A DNA stretch of 64,000 nucleotides from Larus michahellis (GCF_964199755.1 NC_133930.1:55519962-55583961), one strand, 5' to 3'. Positions 36,822 to 49,994 are shown, counted from the stretch's first letter. Numbers and translations are program-made. The notes: a model not told the origin generated them from the letters alone.

Positions 36822-39800
36822 TCTTTCTAAAGTTTGTACATATACATATATCATTATACATATGTGAGATCCTTCACTAGGGTTGCTTGATTTCAATTAC
36901 ATAAAAATTATTGGGAGGCTTGCAGGCTCTCTGTTGCCCGTAAGCAACATTTATTCCAACTTATAAAAACACAGAGGAACAGAGTTATAGTCAGGAACAT
37001 GGACACAAGAGAGGAGTCTACTTTATATCTCACAGTTTCAATACATCAAAGGCAAATTATTTGTCTGTATACCGTAGGCTTACTTTATCAGCAATGATAA
37101 AATAGAGGAAAATATTTATATACAGTCACCTCAAGTGAAAAATAAAGCAATGTAAACTTAAATTCCAAAATATTATTTTAAATGATATAACAATATCCCC
37201 AAAAGTCCTTCTTCCAAGGAGAAGAGGACTGATTAAGTGCCTTCATTTATCAGGAAATGATCATTCTAGTACCAGTTACATGAAGCAGAATAAGGGAGGG
37301 CATCCTGTGGTACCTGTAGAAAAGACTGACAACTCTGCTTCAGGAAAGCATCTCTGTGTAAGCAAGTATGTTTCAGTCCTTATGGACATCAGCAGCACGT
37401 GGAAACACCTCCCATGAACCAGGGCTTGACTTAAGTCTGCACAGCTCTGACTCTGACCACTGAGGAGTATGCTTTCTGGCCATGCATGTTCCCAGGGACA
37501 AAACGGGGTGCCCTGCTGGTAGGACAGCCTCAAACCTGAGACAATGACCACCTCAAGAGTCAGAGCAGCAAGTTTCATGCTGCTGGAGAAGATTTAGTGA
37601 TTACCTCAATGCTGCTTCACAGCAGACCAAGAAGTTACCACAAATCAGTGAGACCGGGACTGCGTCTCTAGTGTGTTGCATGAAAAACACTCCGGCAACT
37701 CAGTGATGAGAGTAAATTGAGTTCACGGTTATCAGAAAGAAGGTTCCTACACTTGGCAAAAGGGATAGGAGGCCACCCAGAGGAAAGGTCTTGCAAGGAC
37801 TGCCGTCCGGTCCTGTACGGTTAGTTCTGCACACAAGAGATACACAGCGTGTGTGTACATGCATGTGCAATGTCTTTCTGCACTACCACTACAAGAGTTG
37901 GTCTTCCCATACAGGTACCATGCAACAATAACTGAAAATTCAGTCCCCTTTCTCAGCCTGAGGGAAAACAACTCTGTAACAGCTCAGTTGGAGGGGAAAC
38001 GACACTTCCTAACTGTGATTCTGAGTGCCACAGTGCTCACCCTCATCTTCCCACTACATCACCACAGGAGGCAGGTAACCCAAGGGAGAAGCTCAGCACC
38101 TGAAAAAGGATTACGGGATTACAGCTCGCCCAAAGCAAGGTGATGGGGATGTCCCTCTTCATTTCATCCAGAGCTGCAGTCCATTCCCATCTCAGTCCTG
38201 CAAGACATGATCACTCTGGCCACGGACCAGTGAAGCACAAAGGTATGGCTTCACTGAAGTTGCTCAAGTGCTTCAAGGTAACTGCATGATGAGAGTTTTA
38301 TGACTCCAGGTAAGAATCCCACCCTCAGGCTTTGTTCCCCCTTTCCAGGGATAATGCAGATAATGCTAGTGTTACCCTGACTAGAGCACAACAGGAAAAC
38401 CCACTGGGTTTCCTTAAGTCTTTCTACTTAGACCAGCAACTTGCTAAAAGTTTATTTAAACCTCCCCAGTGGAAACCTCTGGGAGGCATACAAGATGCCC
38501 AAGAGTGAGAATTCAGCCCTGCTGCTCTTCCCTGACAATGAGCCAGACGTTCTTCTGTAATATGTGCAGTTGCAGAAAGAAACCCTCACTACTGCTGTAC
38601 GGCTGTATCTGCAGAAGACATCACAGGCACCTGTCCTGCTCGGACACTTTTTTTGATGTCCCCTTGCTGAATTTTCACAGAGTGAGGTCAACATTTTCAG
38701 AAGTAAAGCTGTGTATTAGATCCCCGGAGTGTGATTTTCAGAAGAAGTCAGCACAGACACTCCTGGTGCAGGCATCGGCTGACATCAACAGGGAGAGAGT
38801 TAGCCCAGTGTTGAGCTAGCAGAAAATCACACCCAGTAATCCTTGCTCAGACTCTCAAATATAGGCCTTTGCTTTCAACATGCGGAACAACAGGCAGCCC
38901 CTGATGGACAAACACATGGAGATCAAGGCAGCTCAAGGGATACCCTAAATCTGTGAAAGGTCTGATGACTGTTTACGCTAATTTGAGAACAACTAGAACA
39001 ACAAGCATCCTAACAAAGTTTGCAGCTGCTGAAGTGCTTTGACCAAAATAAGCCTCAGAAAAGAACAGCAGCCTTTGGAGTGCTGAGCCACAGAAGCCAT
39101 ACTATACCTATGAAATACAAACACACATCTACAGGCATCACTTAAATATGTTCACCATGTAATGTAAGCCTCAGATTGTACCTCACGCAAAGAGTAGTGA
39201 TTTTAAATTTTTCAAACTGCCAAAAAACTCTGTTCTTTTAGCCAAGTTATAATCCCAGCCTCAAGTAAGAGGATACAGTTGTCATGAATATGTACAAATT
39301 AAAAAAACCCCACACAACCCACCCCTGTTCTCATCCTACAGTCTTTCAGAATTTGACAGCACTAAGCATGAGGTTTTCATAAGTGTGTAAGTGATTTAAG
39401 ACTTACATGACCAATAGCGTTTGCCCTGTGCAGTGACACAGACTGGATATCATCGATCTCCCTTCTCCCAGCAAGGAGCTCAGGAGAGTCAGAGGATTTT
39501 GTGTCAAACCAAGTCTCCATGGCAGCTTGGCTAGCTGCTCTGTGGTTACACCAGGATATTCACTTGGTCCAAGGCAAAGCAGAAACCTTGCCTGCTTCGA
39601 CAAAAATAATCTTCTTGTGATGGTCTCATTTAGGTGAGTTACATACAGAACCACTCCTATAGGGTGGCTACTAATTAAGTGGTTTATGTCGGAAAAAAAT
39701 CCTGCCCTTGTAGTTTGCAGCACTTTCAATCCTTGCATTGCTAGGTGATGTACTTTTTCTCAGTCCAAATGAACCTTTGGCCTGTACCCCAGCTGATTCC

Positions 39801-41779
39801 TGGCCCAGATTTAACAGCAGATGCCATGGGAGGTCCCTCATTGCTTAAACATTTATAATTTTTACAGAGTAGTTCATTGTGCAAAGGGGAGGACAGAGAA
39901 CGCTTTGAGCTGGCCTAAATTTGCTCCTTCTGACCATGGGAGCAAAGTCAGGTCAATGGTGCGGCCTTTGGGAAAGCTGTTGCTTACATTTGCTGAGGGA
40001 AGTGCTCTAATAAAAAAATAAAATACAGCCTCAATGCACGGACAACAAGCAAGGTGTCTTCTCTCAGGCTGGGCTGAGCCTGCCTCCATTCACTGTTCAA
40101 CTGGATATTGCCAACAGGAGAGCAGGTATTCCCAAATGGCATCCGGACTCATTTTCTTGGGACCTCTCCTCCCTGCTCTTCTTTAAACCAGCCTCCTAAT
40201 AACGGGACTGTGTCACCCCTGAATGAGGGTGCTGCTGTCACAAGGGAGAAAAGCAGCAGGCAGTAGAGACAGTTGGTCAAGCAGCGCAGTGTAGGTGGAA
40301 AAGGAAGCCAGCATTTCTAATTACCTGCAGCACTGAGGGTAATGCTCAAACTCAGAGTCTGCAGCAGGTGAGCAGCCACAGAGGGTGGCACTGGCTTTCT
40401 GACTGTCTTCCTACAGCATCGTTTGTCCTCTGCACTGCTGCTCAGCTTAGGTGATGTCATTTCTCAGGAGGCTGACAAAGCCTCTTCTTGCTGGAGCAAA
40501 TGTTCAGGTCCTACACAGTGAAGCTCCAGGTGAAGCAGATCACTACACTACACCTATGGTGCCAGGAGAGCTCTGGGAGAGAGGAGAGGCCAGGCACATT
40601 TGTTCTATGTGCAATAAAAAAATCCTCTAACAAAGCACAAGCTGGAGACGAGCTCTTTCAAAGAAATTTCTGAGACAGCTTCTTTGGCTTACCCCTCTAG
40701 GCAGCCTAGATATCAGATGCTGGGAACACACGCTGGTTGTGCTCTGGGGAGAAATGTGGACTTCATAACTGCCCTCTCAGAGCAGATGTGATGTCCCAGA
40801 GCCTGGGGAGCAATACCGGGGAAACTTTAAACAAGCAGCAAGCTGGAAGATTGCTTGAGATAAGGTGTGTATAATGCCTTTGCCTCTGCAAAAGCAGACG
40901 GTGTTTCCAGCAACAATAACATCTCTCTGTGCTTGGGGGGCACTGGTTGAAAATGGCTTTTTAAAAAGTCTTTAATTTTTTTTAAACACAGCTCCCCAGA
41001 AGGATGCAAAACGTATGACCTGATTTGGAAAGTACCCAACTCCTTGCAAAACAGTGTTTCAAAGTTTCCCCACAGCACGGGTTGCTCTGCCTCCAAGGCT
41101 TCTGGAAAGGAGATTAGGAACGTCACAAGTGTCTGGTCTGAGTGTGGGAGGGGGGACCATGCGTCCCCGCAGCGTAACGGTAGAGAATCACGGCAGTCTG
41201 AAACTCTGTCTCACACCTCCCAGCTATAACTGTGGCTGGAAACATAGGCTACCAACGAGCAGAATGAAAAATCTGTTCACAGGGTTATCCATTCAACACA
41301 GCACTGCTTCAGAGCAGGTTTTCTCAAGGCAAGACGGGACAGTCAAATTTTCTGGATTTCTAAAAGCATGGAAGGAAAGAGACCTGTTATACAGAAGCAG
41401 CTGAGGTGCTAAGATGACAGATAGGAGCAGCTTGACAGAAAAGGCGGAGTTGCTGTCAGAGTAACTGCGATAAGGTCCAAATTGATTTAGGGATAGAGAA
41501 TGCAGACACGGTAAGTGGTACGCCGCCTGCAGCGAAAGTCTTCCCTGCTTTCAAGAGGAACATTACCATGCAATGCCTCCAGAAGCCCAGTGATAACCCT
41601 GCCACCTTTGCCTTTCTGCACTGCCACAACCATCTCTTCACTGAAGGAGCTGCTCTAATCAAGTGAGAACCTCACTCCCCGACCAAAGAAAGGCAAAAAT
41701 ATTGGCTGTTTAAAGCCAGAAGAACAACCATCCTTGTTACCAGAAGGCACTGGAGCTGTGAAAAGTCACTGAACAATTC

Positions 41780-41842
41780 CAGTCTCTGGAGGTTTGCTAG
41801 TCCAAACTCCTGCTCAAAGCAGGGCTGCACTGAGCACTGCTC
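41780..41842 (-). mobile_element. Short CR1-like remnant
   Basis: The phrase CTAGTCCAAACTCCTGCTCA followed by AAGCAGGGCTGCACTGAG resembles the internal 3'-proximal part of avian CR1 in reverse complement. The terminal repeat is missing, so this is a degraded piece. Family assignment is tentative. Confidence 0.45.
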
Positions 41843-44800
41843 TCTAGGAGAGACCCAAAATGTGGACAGCCAACACCCTGGGAGTAGGTGGGATCAGAGG
41901 GAAAGCACTTAAGGGATGAGCTGTTACAAGCCCTTAGAAAGCTTCTGGTAACCGTTTACAAGTGGCTGGCTATAGATGAAAAACTGTTTGAGTCAGCATC
42001 GCAGCTGAACAGCGTTCCCCCACAGCAATGCTGCATTAATCACTCTGCTGGCTGACTTATCTCTCTACATCAATTAAAGACACAACATAAATACTGGATT
42101 AAAAAGCTGTAGTCATGTTCACTGGTCCATGCGTGATTTATCTGCAAGACGCACACAAACACACAGCCAGCCCAGAGAGCCTCTTTCGCAGCCACTGCTG
42201 AACAGAAACCATCTCAACCAGACCCCTGCATCCTTCTGGCTCACAGAGGAGAGCACAGTTGCAGCTTCAGGAGAGTATCTATCTCACCTGCTTTTGTTGC
42301 TGAGTGAGGAGAGGGCAATTTTGTCCTTCTCCCTCACCTCTCTGCTGTCAGATGCAGAGCCAGTAAGGTCCTCTCTCCTCCCTCAGCTAGGAAGAGGAGA
42401 TGGTCCAGCCCCTGGAGGGGGAGCAACCAGGAATGCTTCAGAGCAGGACTCATCCCTCCAGGACCTCTGTCTGCATGTTGAGCAGGGGTGATGAGAGGGG
42501 CCGTTGGCCCCATTGGCCCCATCCTGCTCCACTCCTTGCATCCCTCCTCTCGACATGCAGGCAGAGGCTTTGCCTGAGCGATGGTCGCATGGTGCAGCAG
42601 GGAAGATGACAAGGGAGAATGGCACCTCCCTGCAGAACCAAGGCAAAGGCTGGCTTGCATGCACACATGCTTGTGGTGGTCTGCCAGTAACTCCTGCTTG
42701 CACTGAGCAGCCCCAGAAAGCTGCAGGATGCTCTGTTAATAGCGAGACCAGGTCCATGGTGTGTCCCAGAGGAAGGCTAGAAATCAGCAGAGTATCCTAA
42801 TATACTGCAACAGGAGCTCCTGAGTCACTGAGGTCAAGCACTGATCTCTGCTAAAGGCAAATATTTCAGCAAAGAAAGGCAGGGTACTGGCTAGCAGGTA
42901 CCATGCAAAGCTATCTCACCAGACTCTCAGTGGTGCCACCCAAGAAGAAGCACTGCTGAGACCTCCTGTGAACCTGCCTTCACCCTTTGCAATAGCATCG
43001 GGGGGAAAAAAAGCAAATTACAGTACTGCTTAGTAGATGATCCTATTCACAAGGGAATCCATCAGCCTTAGGCACTCACAACAGGATCACCTTTTTCTCT
43101 CAGCCTCTGAAATGAGCATTTTCACATGGGTGCCTGGGATGTGTAGAATTTGTAAAGCAATGGAGCAAAATGGCATTAATTAAAACTTGAGCAGAACCTG
43201 ACAAATTCTCTGCAAACTAATCTGCACGCCTCAGCAGTCTCCCCAAGAGTGCTCCAAGCTCAACAAATGTTTAATGGCTAAAAAATGCAGTAAAAAACTG
43301 CATTTACTAAGCCCAGATGAGACTTAAAAAATATACCCTAATCCATTTAGAAGTATAGATGGAAATAGAGAATAAATAATGAAAAATGACAAAAAAAAAA
43401 CACACCAACATTTTTGCAGTTCACTTTTTGACTTTTCCTATTGCTTCAAATCATCTCCTCTGCAATGACTTTGAAGAGGAATTATCCAGTTTCTGTGTCA
43501 AAGCTGGTAAACGCATTTTACAAGAACAATTTCTTTTTGAGATCAGCAATTTAGCTGCAGTCTACAGGAACCAGAATATTTTAAAAGACAGGAAAAAAAG
43601 TTAAATGTCACCTCTTTGCTTTTGAAAGCACTGCACTCCATAATCACAAGAAGTTTGCTGGGCATGTTCCTGCCTGCCTTCAAAAAACTCATCTAGACAA
43701 CCCTGCCCTGACAGCCAAGCAGGGCCCATTTACAAATCTGCACATTTTTTTTGTTTCTGCTGCATGCTTCTGAACACCGTATCTAAGACAGGACAAGTTT
43801 TCTTCTCAAATGTGCATTTGGCATTCCCCAAATGAATTTTTCCTTCTCTCTCTTCTGCTTTTTTGTTTTAAACTACCAGAGCATGACGAACAGCCGCAGG
43901 GATCTCCTGGCTTTGTTTCCCCTCCATGACCTGTTGATCAATGTTGATTAATTCAAACAATCCCTCCCAATGAGCACTATCATGCACCTGTCTACACTGA
44001 GTCTCCTAACACAGCATGCCGCGCCACATCACTTTGGCTCCAGCACCAGAAGGCATCTCTCTTCTTCAGGACGAGGAGTGAACATTTGCTCCACTGTAAG
44101 CGTATACAACTTCTAAAGCCCCAGTGCTTGGGAACCACTGTTGGCTTCTACTCAGGACTCCGCAGCTTTTAGAAACGTTGCCAGGGTTAGTGGCTGACCT
44201 CCTGACTTCTACCATGGAGCAGCCACTTTCAGTGGCAGATGCCAGATGTGTGAGTGTCCCTACATCACATTTGGAAACAGTCCCATCTGGTTTTGGTGAT
44301 GGACTGCAACTGCAAGGATCGATTCGCTCCAACACCTCCCGGCATCTGAGACCACAACATCCTTGTTACAGCCAACAGCGAGCACAACACCGGGAAAGCT
44401 GTTGCACGGTGGTCCTCAGTGGGGGAGGCAAGTCACAAGGTGCCTGTTAAGGTCCTTCTCTCTTTGATCACTCCCTGTCCTGCCCACTGAACTGGCAGTT
44501 CAGTAAGCTAGATTAATTGACTTGGACCCTTCGGGAAGTCTGGCAGAGCAGAAATCCACTCAGGTGGTAATTTTTTTTGATGTGTGGCCCTTCAACTACT
44601 TAGCTGGGAACACCAGCACATTTCTAAACAGTCCTTGCATTGATCTTGATGTTTCTTTATGCATTAAGAATTACATCCATCAGAAAGGCTGCCTTGTGCC
44701 AGGCACAACAAAAATAAGAGCAATAATTTTCAACTGTCCCTCAACGTTACCTCCCAAAGCACTCTGTGGGAAAGGCCAGTTTGGTTGTACTGCTCCACAT

Positions 44801-45043
44801 AGGGAAAGGGCAATGCAAAATGGGAGAGACCTGTCCAAGCTCACCCTGTGGGCCAGTATCAAACTCGAGATTAAAACCCAGGGTGTTAAGTAACAGGTGA
44901 GCCAGTGCTCTCTGCAGAGCCACGCTGCCGCCCAGGTGAGAGGGGCTGGGAAGCAGGAAAATGATTTCTACATCATATTTCTACTCCCTACGCCTGAAAG
45001 ACTGCTGGCCCCCCTGAGGGTCTGTGGCACAAACAGGGGCCTT

Positions 45044-45330
45044 CACAGAATCACAGAATGGCAGGGGTTGGAAAGGACCTCATCATCTAGACCACTCCCT
45101 CCCCCTGCTAAAGCAGGTTCACTTAGAGCAGGCTGTACAGGATTACATCCAGGTTTTTTTTTAGTATCTCCAGAGATGGAGACTCCGCAACATCTCTGGG
45201 CAGCCTGTTCCAGTGCTCTGTCACCCTCAAAGTAAAGAAGTTTTTCCACGTGTTCAGACAGAACTTCCTGTGTTCCAGTTTGTGCCCATTGTCCCTTGTC
45301 CTGTTGCTGGGCTCCACTGATGGCATGGAA
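45044..45330 (-). mobile_element. CR1 retrotransposon, 3' end with ORF2 C-terminus
   Basis: The left edge has CACAGAATCACAGAATGGCA, the CR1 3' end in reverse complement. Reading the minus strand, a frame ending at 45123 includes NGHKLEHRKF and EHWNRLPRDVAESPSLEI, the conserved C-terminal segment of the CR1 reverse-transcriptase ORF, with its stop codon intact. The match fades upstream of about 45330, so the open frame that continues to 45482 is not CR1-derived over its first half. The copy sits in the presumed PSD3 3' UTR in the same orientation as the gene. Confidence 0.88.
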
Positions 45331-46625
45331 AGTTCTGCCCACGGTGGTCTCTCCCTGTCCTGCACTCCCTGCCCTGAAAGCCTGGTGCAGGGTATGCAGG
45401 AGGTGCAAGGCGGGCTGGTTCCCTGCAGATGGAGGGTAGGATCTGCCAAACTTGGGGCTGCCTTGTGCTGACCTCCTGGCATGGAGGAGCCAGGACAGCA
45501 TCAAACCCTGTCCTGCAGCAAGGACAGGTCTGTCCCATTCTCCGGTCTGCACCAGCCTTTTCCACCTGTATGTGAGCTAAAGCAGGAAAATGGAGAGCTA
45601 AGGAGAATCCCTTCCTGAAGAGAAAAGGCAAAGTGCTTTGTCACTAGCAGAGAAATTGCAAACACCTATATGTGCACACCAACAAGGACACTCCTGGAAG
45701 GGGAAGCATCGGGGCACAATATATCATAAGGCTCTATATAGCAGCTAAGTGAGAGCGTATAGTTAAAAACTACTCAGAGGCCCTTTGCCTTTAAAATACA
45801 ATACTAATGGCTGACATCTACAGCATCCTCCTCTGCAAATAAATTTACAGCCCAGGTTCATTCCGACTGGGTAATCTCTAATCTCCCTGATTGCAGAGAC
45901 AGCATGGATTTGGATACCACCCAGACTGCTAACTCAGGAGAAGACTCTTTGCTTGGAAAGAAGCAAACAAATTATTCCAATGCTGTCATCCCAGCATTGC
46001 CAGAGGTTTCCAGGTTTCATTCTGTTGCACTCGTGGGTCCAGGGTCAATGCAATAAGATAAGCAACAGTGACTATTTGCTGTAGCACCTGCTGCTAAGTA
46101 CCAGTACCAACATGCCCTGCATTGTCAGGAAACCAGTGCTCCCAGCACCCTTAGGCTCTAGCCAGCCTTCTGCAGCTGCCCGTTTGCACAGCGTTTCTTA
46201 CAGCTGCAGCTCGCATTCACAGCTCTGCAGCATTTGTCCAGTTACTTTCCCACCCACCACGTAAATAAAGTGACAAGTGACTTGAGAGATGAAAGCCACG
46301 TGCCGATGGGAGGAGATAAACGGGGAAGAGACAGAATATACGTCACAGCGCTCTACCCCTCCCCCACCTCCTTTAGAAACAGAACAACACAAAAAAGTCC
46401 CGATGCTTCAATTGCTAAATGACAAATTAACAAAGCAAAGCAAAGCAGGAGCAAAGACATCTCCCACAATCTGCACAGAAACAGCAAAATATACAATAGA
46501 AAATGTCACTAACACCCCATTCAGGCAGATGCACTTATTTTTTGTGAATGACAGGTTATTAAATGAAAAAATTTTGACCACCGGTACTTTGCTGCATGGC
46601 TGTTCCCCTAGTTGTTATTTCCACC

Positions 46626-46838
46626 CTAAGTGACCTTCTGCTTAATGCTGGGTGTTTCTGGCCTGTAGTCCTTCCTCTCCGAGACATTGCGTTTCACCTT
46701 GGCACTAACTGGAGACTCCTGATTCAACGAGGGACTTGAATGGGATTTCTTCAGTCCTGGTGCATCGTTCTCTCCTTCACTCAGCAGCTCCTTCACCCCT
46801 TCCTTCAGGAGGCCAACATAAATCTCATAGCGATTTTT
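46626..46838 (-). CDS. PSD3: PSD3 last coding exon (C-terminal tail and stop)
   Basis: Seventy codons plus the TAG stop (46628-46626). The acceptor is TTCATTCTCCAG ending at 46839, and the exon begins in phase 0 with [11 protein letters not shown], continuing the helix of the previous exon. The tail has the segment [12 protein letters not shown], a serine-rich basic stretch that could be phosphorylated, and ends [12 protein letters not shown], the ending I recognise for PSD3 (EFA6D) rather than PSD, PSD2 or PSD4. In the EFA6 family the C-terminal region with its coiled coil supports membrane ruffle and actin effects separate from the Sec7 exchange activity. No truncation or frameshift is seen. 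The 3' UTR follows directly. Confidence 0.95.
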   Translation of the reverse strand, partial: KNRYEIYVGLLKEGVKELLSEGENDAPGLKKSHSSPSLNQESPVSAKVKRNVSERKDYRPETPSIKQKVT

Positions 46839-46950
46839 CTGGAGAATGAAAAGAAAGGCCTGCATTAGTCTGGAAGAAATTCTGCAGAAGCATTGAGAAA
46901 CCGTCTGGGTAACTTAATGGTTTACGCTGGCCTTGAAAGCCAGGAGTCTA

Positions 46951-47000
46951 ATATGGATGCGAACAATGGTGCCTGATGTGGACATGAACAATGGTCGCTA
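46951..47000. repeat. 25-bp tandem duplication, two diverged copies
   Basis: Copy 1 (46951-46975) and copy 2 (46976-47000) share ATrTGGAyrhGAACAATGGT (20 positions, IUPAC) and are followed by a partial third start (ATGTAAAT). They lie about 110 bp downstream, in transcription terms upstream, of the last PSD3 exon acceptor. Confidence 0.75.
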
Positions 47001-49446
47001 ATGTAAATTACACTCTACAAAAAGGATTTCAGGCAGGCTGAGCCTGGGGGTGCTGTGCAATTAGAGGCACTCAGTTCTGCAGCACACAAATTCTGGTGTT
47101 GGAAACTCCAGGCAGTTGGAGCGGATGGTGATTTCCGAGTAACACCAAGCGAGAGCTTGCTGACCTTAGTCACGCTGAGTCATATTCTGTACACATTGAG
47201 ATGTTATGTGCCCCACGAAGGCATGGAAATAAAGTGCAGCAAACTGAAGGACAAAAAAAATCCTCCTCTGGTTGGCTACGGCTCTCCCCTGCAACCCTCC
47301 ACTCCCATCAGCAGATCCTGCTTTCCTTGCTTCAGCCCATGGGGGAAAAAGGGTCCTGCTATGCTCAGACTGTACCAGCTTGGCCACCACTGAGTCCAGG
47401 AGAGGATGCTCTGCAAGGCCAGACCTTAACAAAAAGGAATAGATGAGAAACTTATGACAGCGGCACAGCATGTTCCCCTGACAGGGCCACTCATGGTGAA
47501 TGATGAAGGCTGCTCTCTGTCCAGACACTTGTATTTTTCAACTGGAAAAAGTTCACTTTACCGGGCCCCAAGCCCACTTAGTCCGTTCCTTGTCTGGAGC
47601 AGACCTTTCCCTCTCCAATGGTAAGATTTCACTCTGTGTGCCACAATAACATCTTTGTGTGCAGAACATCTCAGCAACGAACAAAATGAGCGTACATTAA
47701 CAGAAGGTCCCTGCAGGGGCTCAAAAACAAAAACTGGGGCAGGAGGTGCTGAGAACAGAGCAACCCACCTCCCGAGATGTGTTCAATAACCTGCCCCTGA
47801 CATACCTATTAAAGATATGGTGCAGGCATTGTAATTAAGGTGATCTCAGTGGGCTGGGGGCCAGGGAGGGAGGACATAAACATCTGTACTGATTGATAAT
47901 TTATATTTCCAAGTGGTAAAACATTTGCAAAACTATCATGTTCCTGACAGAGGAGAAAGCGTTTAAGAAAAATTCTTCCAGTTTATTTATCATAAATAAT
48001 AAAGTTCTGGTAGTATTCGAGGGCAGGAAGTCAAAAAGCTTGGTAACTGCTTTGAAATGTGGAATATAAAGGAAAAAAAAAGGAGAGAATGTGTCTGGGT
48101 TTCCAGAGAGTCCTTTTAATAAATAAAACCTCACAGAGGAGGATCATAAAAGAATCCACCTAAAAAAAATAAATAAAAAAGCATTCTTATCAATTCCATA
48201 TCTGGAGCTCCAGCTCCACAATGCGAGAGACAAACACATGAAGCAGGTAAGATGTGTCATTCAATAAAAAAAGGAAATGGAGAAACAGCAAGCAGAACCC
48301 TGATGATGATGCACGATGCACTGGGCTGATGAATGATTCATTGCACAACAAACGGGACACCTCTGCAAAAGAGAAGGCAAGCCGGTGCTCTAAGCCTGGG
48401 ATCAGCGTAGTATTCATCAAGGGAGAGAGGGACTTTACTGCCATACAGACTTCTGCTTGTTCTTGGTCCAGTAAACACCACCGGGGTCACAAGAGCCGGT
48501 AATCAGAACGGAAATCCAGGACCAGTTTCTGCCTTACGTGTCTGCCAATGGCTATTTTGCCTTGGACTTTGTGGGCCCATGATTTCTATCGCAATTAAGC
48601 AATGCATTTGGAAATTCCTGTTTCAATTTCAACTGCAATGAACTTGCTCTTTTAGCGATCTGACATTTGAAACTAAGCATTACAGCTGTTGGAAATTTTT
48701 CCTTAAAAGAAATCAATCTGGAAAATTCTGTCAAGAAAGTAAAAACACGAAAGTTAAAACAATTCAAAGGCTTCTGCAACATTATCGCTGAAGACTAAAT
48801 GCACATAATAAAAAGGAGATGAGGTAGCCACTCATCAAATTTCTGGCTTCACCTCTCACCTGGCAGCACTCAAAAGATCTCTCTCAAACCATAAATTTGC
48901 TGCAATGAGCAAACATCATCTGGAGCAGTACTTCCTCAGCAGACAAAGAGGAAATGTTCTTTCCTTGGTGTCTCCATGCAATGACACCTGGAAGAAGAAA
49001 CACTCCTGGCTGCATCCCTGAACAAGCACCACGCACCTCCTGGTTCACCTCACCTCAGAAGGAAACACCATCTCACTTATCTTTCACCTGTGGGTGAACA
49101 AAAAGGAATTACAAGGGCCTACAGAAAAGGCATCTGGCTTCTTCTTTCCCAATGTGACTACGCTGCTTCCTTGGGACTTGCAGGCCCTTTTGGTTTGCTT
49201 CTGGAGATGTATCAGCATTGCCGTTTGGACATGGATGTGAGGTCTGGTCTGCTGTCTTAGCCTGGAAGAGCCATGTACATAACACTGCCTCACCTGACTC
49301 TTGCCCTTTTGCTTTGACCCCATGCAGCAAGGTCTGTCACCAGCTCCTGCCTGATCCTGACAGGACTTTGTTCTGACAGGAACGTGAAGAAACCTCAAAA
49401 CTGGGGAAAGATTCCATCCAGGATTTTCATACAGCTCATCTTTTCC

Positions 49447-49471
49447 TTTTTTTTTTTTTTTTTTTTTTTTT
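49447..49471. repeat. T25 homopolymer
   Basis: Twenty-five T on the plus strand, A25 in the PSD3 pre-mRNA. No retroposon body is recognised next to it, so it may be simple slippage or the tail of a very short or old insertion in minus orientation. Confidence 0.9.
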
Positions 49472-49994
49472 ACTGCCTATTGATAGTTCAACATGGCCTG
49501 TGAAATCTGTGCCAAGTGTGAAGGTAACACGGCATTGCACAGCAGCACCAGCACCTTGAATCACCATCTCTCATACACAACTGAAGTTGATGCCACCACT
49601 CGCCTGCCTAGACAGGCATTCCTGCAGTGCTGATCACATATCTGAACTGCACAGCTCAACTGCTGTTCAAGACTGTCACTAGGGAAGAAGATATCTTTTG
49701 TCTCCTGGGCTGTACTGGTTCTGCTTTGTACTCACGTACCCAAGGAATATTTCTCTAAAGACCGCCATGATAAAATTGTCAGAAAACAGAAAAAACCCAC
49801 AATTATCTCTTTCTCCATCAATCTTTCTAAAAATCTTCTAACGCTCTAGCCTACATTTCATCCCAACCCATCATGCTTCTAGAAGTGGTAGAAAATAAGC
49901 TTTGTGTCAAGGACCTAGAGCCAAGAAACTCTTTGCTCTCCCCAAGTCGCACAAGAACCCTACAGAGCAGAAGTGTATGGCTTGCTCTGTACAT

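Larger units (their letters stand above)
36800..46625 (-). other. PSD3: Probable PSD3 3' untranslated region and downstream sequence
   Basis: No coding exon is found between the PSD3 stop codon and the AATAAA sites near 36.8-36.95 kb. A long 3' UTR in the terminal exon would account for part or all of this interval. Other minus-strand poly(A) signal candidates are AATAAA at 38456-38451 and ATTAAA at 43274-43269, so shorter isoforms are possible. The interval contains a CR1 fragment at 45044 and a weaker CR1-like piece at 41780. Its true 3' end cannot be set from sequence alone. Confidence 0.4.

Noticed and set aside
38469..38819. 116-codon plus-strand Cys/Arg-rich frame
   Set aside because: No promoter, no splice sites; it lies antisense in the presumed PSD3 3' UTR and overlaps a probable old dispersed repeat.
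45043..45552. 169- and 119-codon minus-strand frames
   Set aside because: Their positions coincide with the CR1 3' end; only the last part of the 119-codon frame is CR1 ORF2 and neither is a host gene.
49447..49471. T25 as the tail of a processed pseudogene in minus orientation
   Set aside because: No intronless gene-like sequence and no target-site duplication were recognised beside it.
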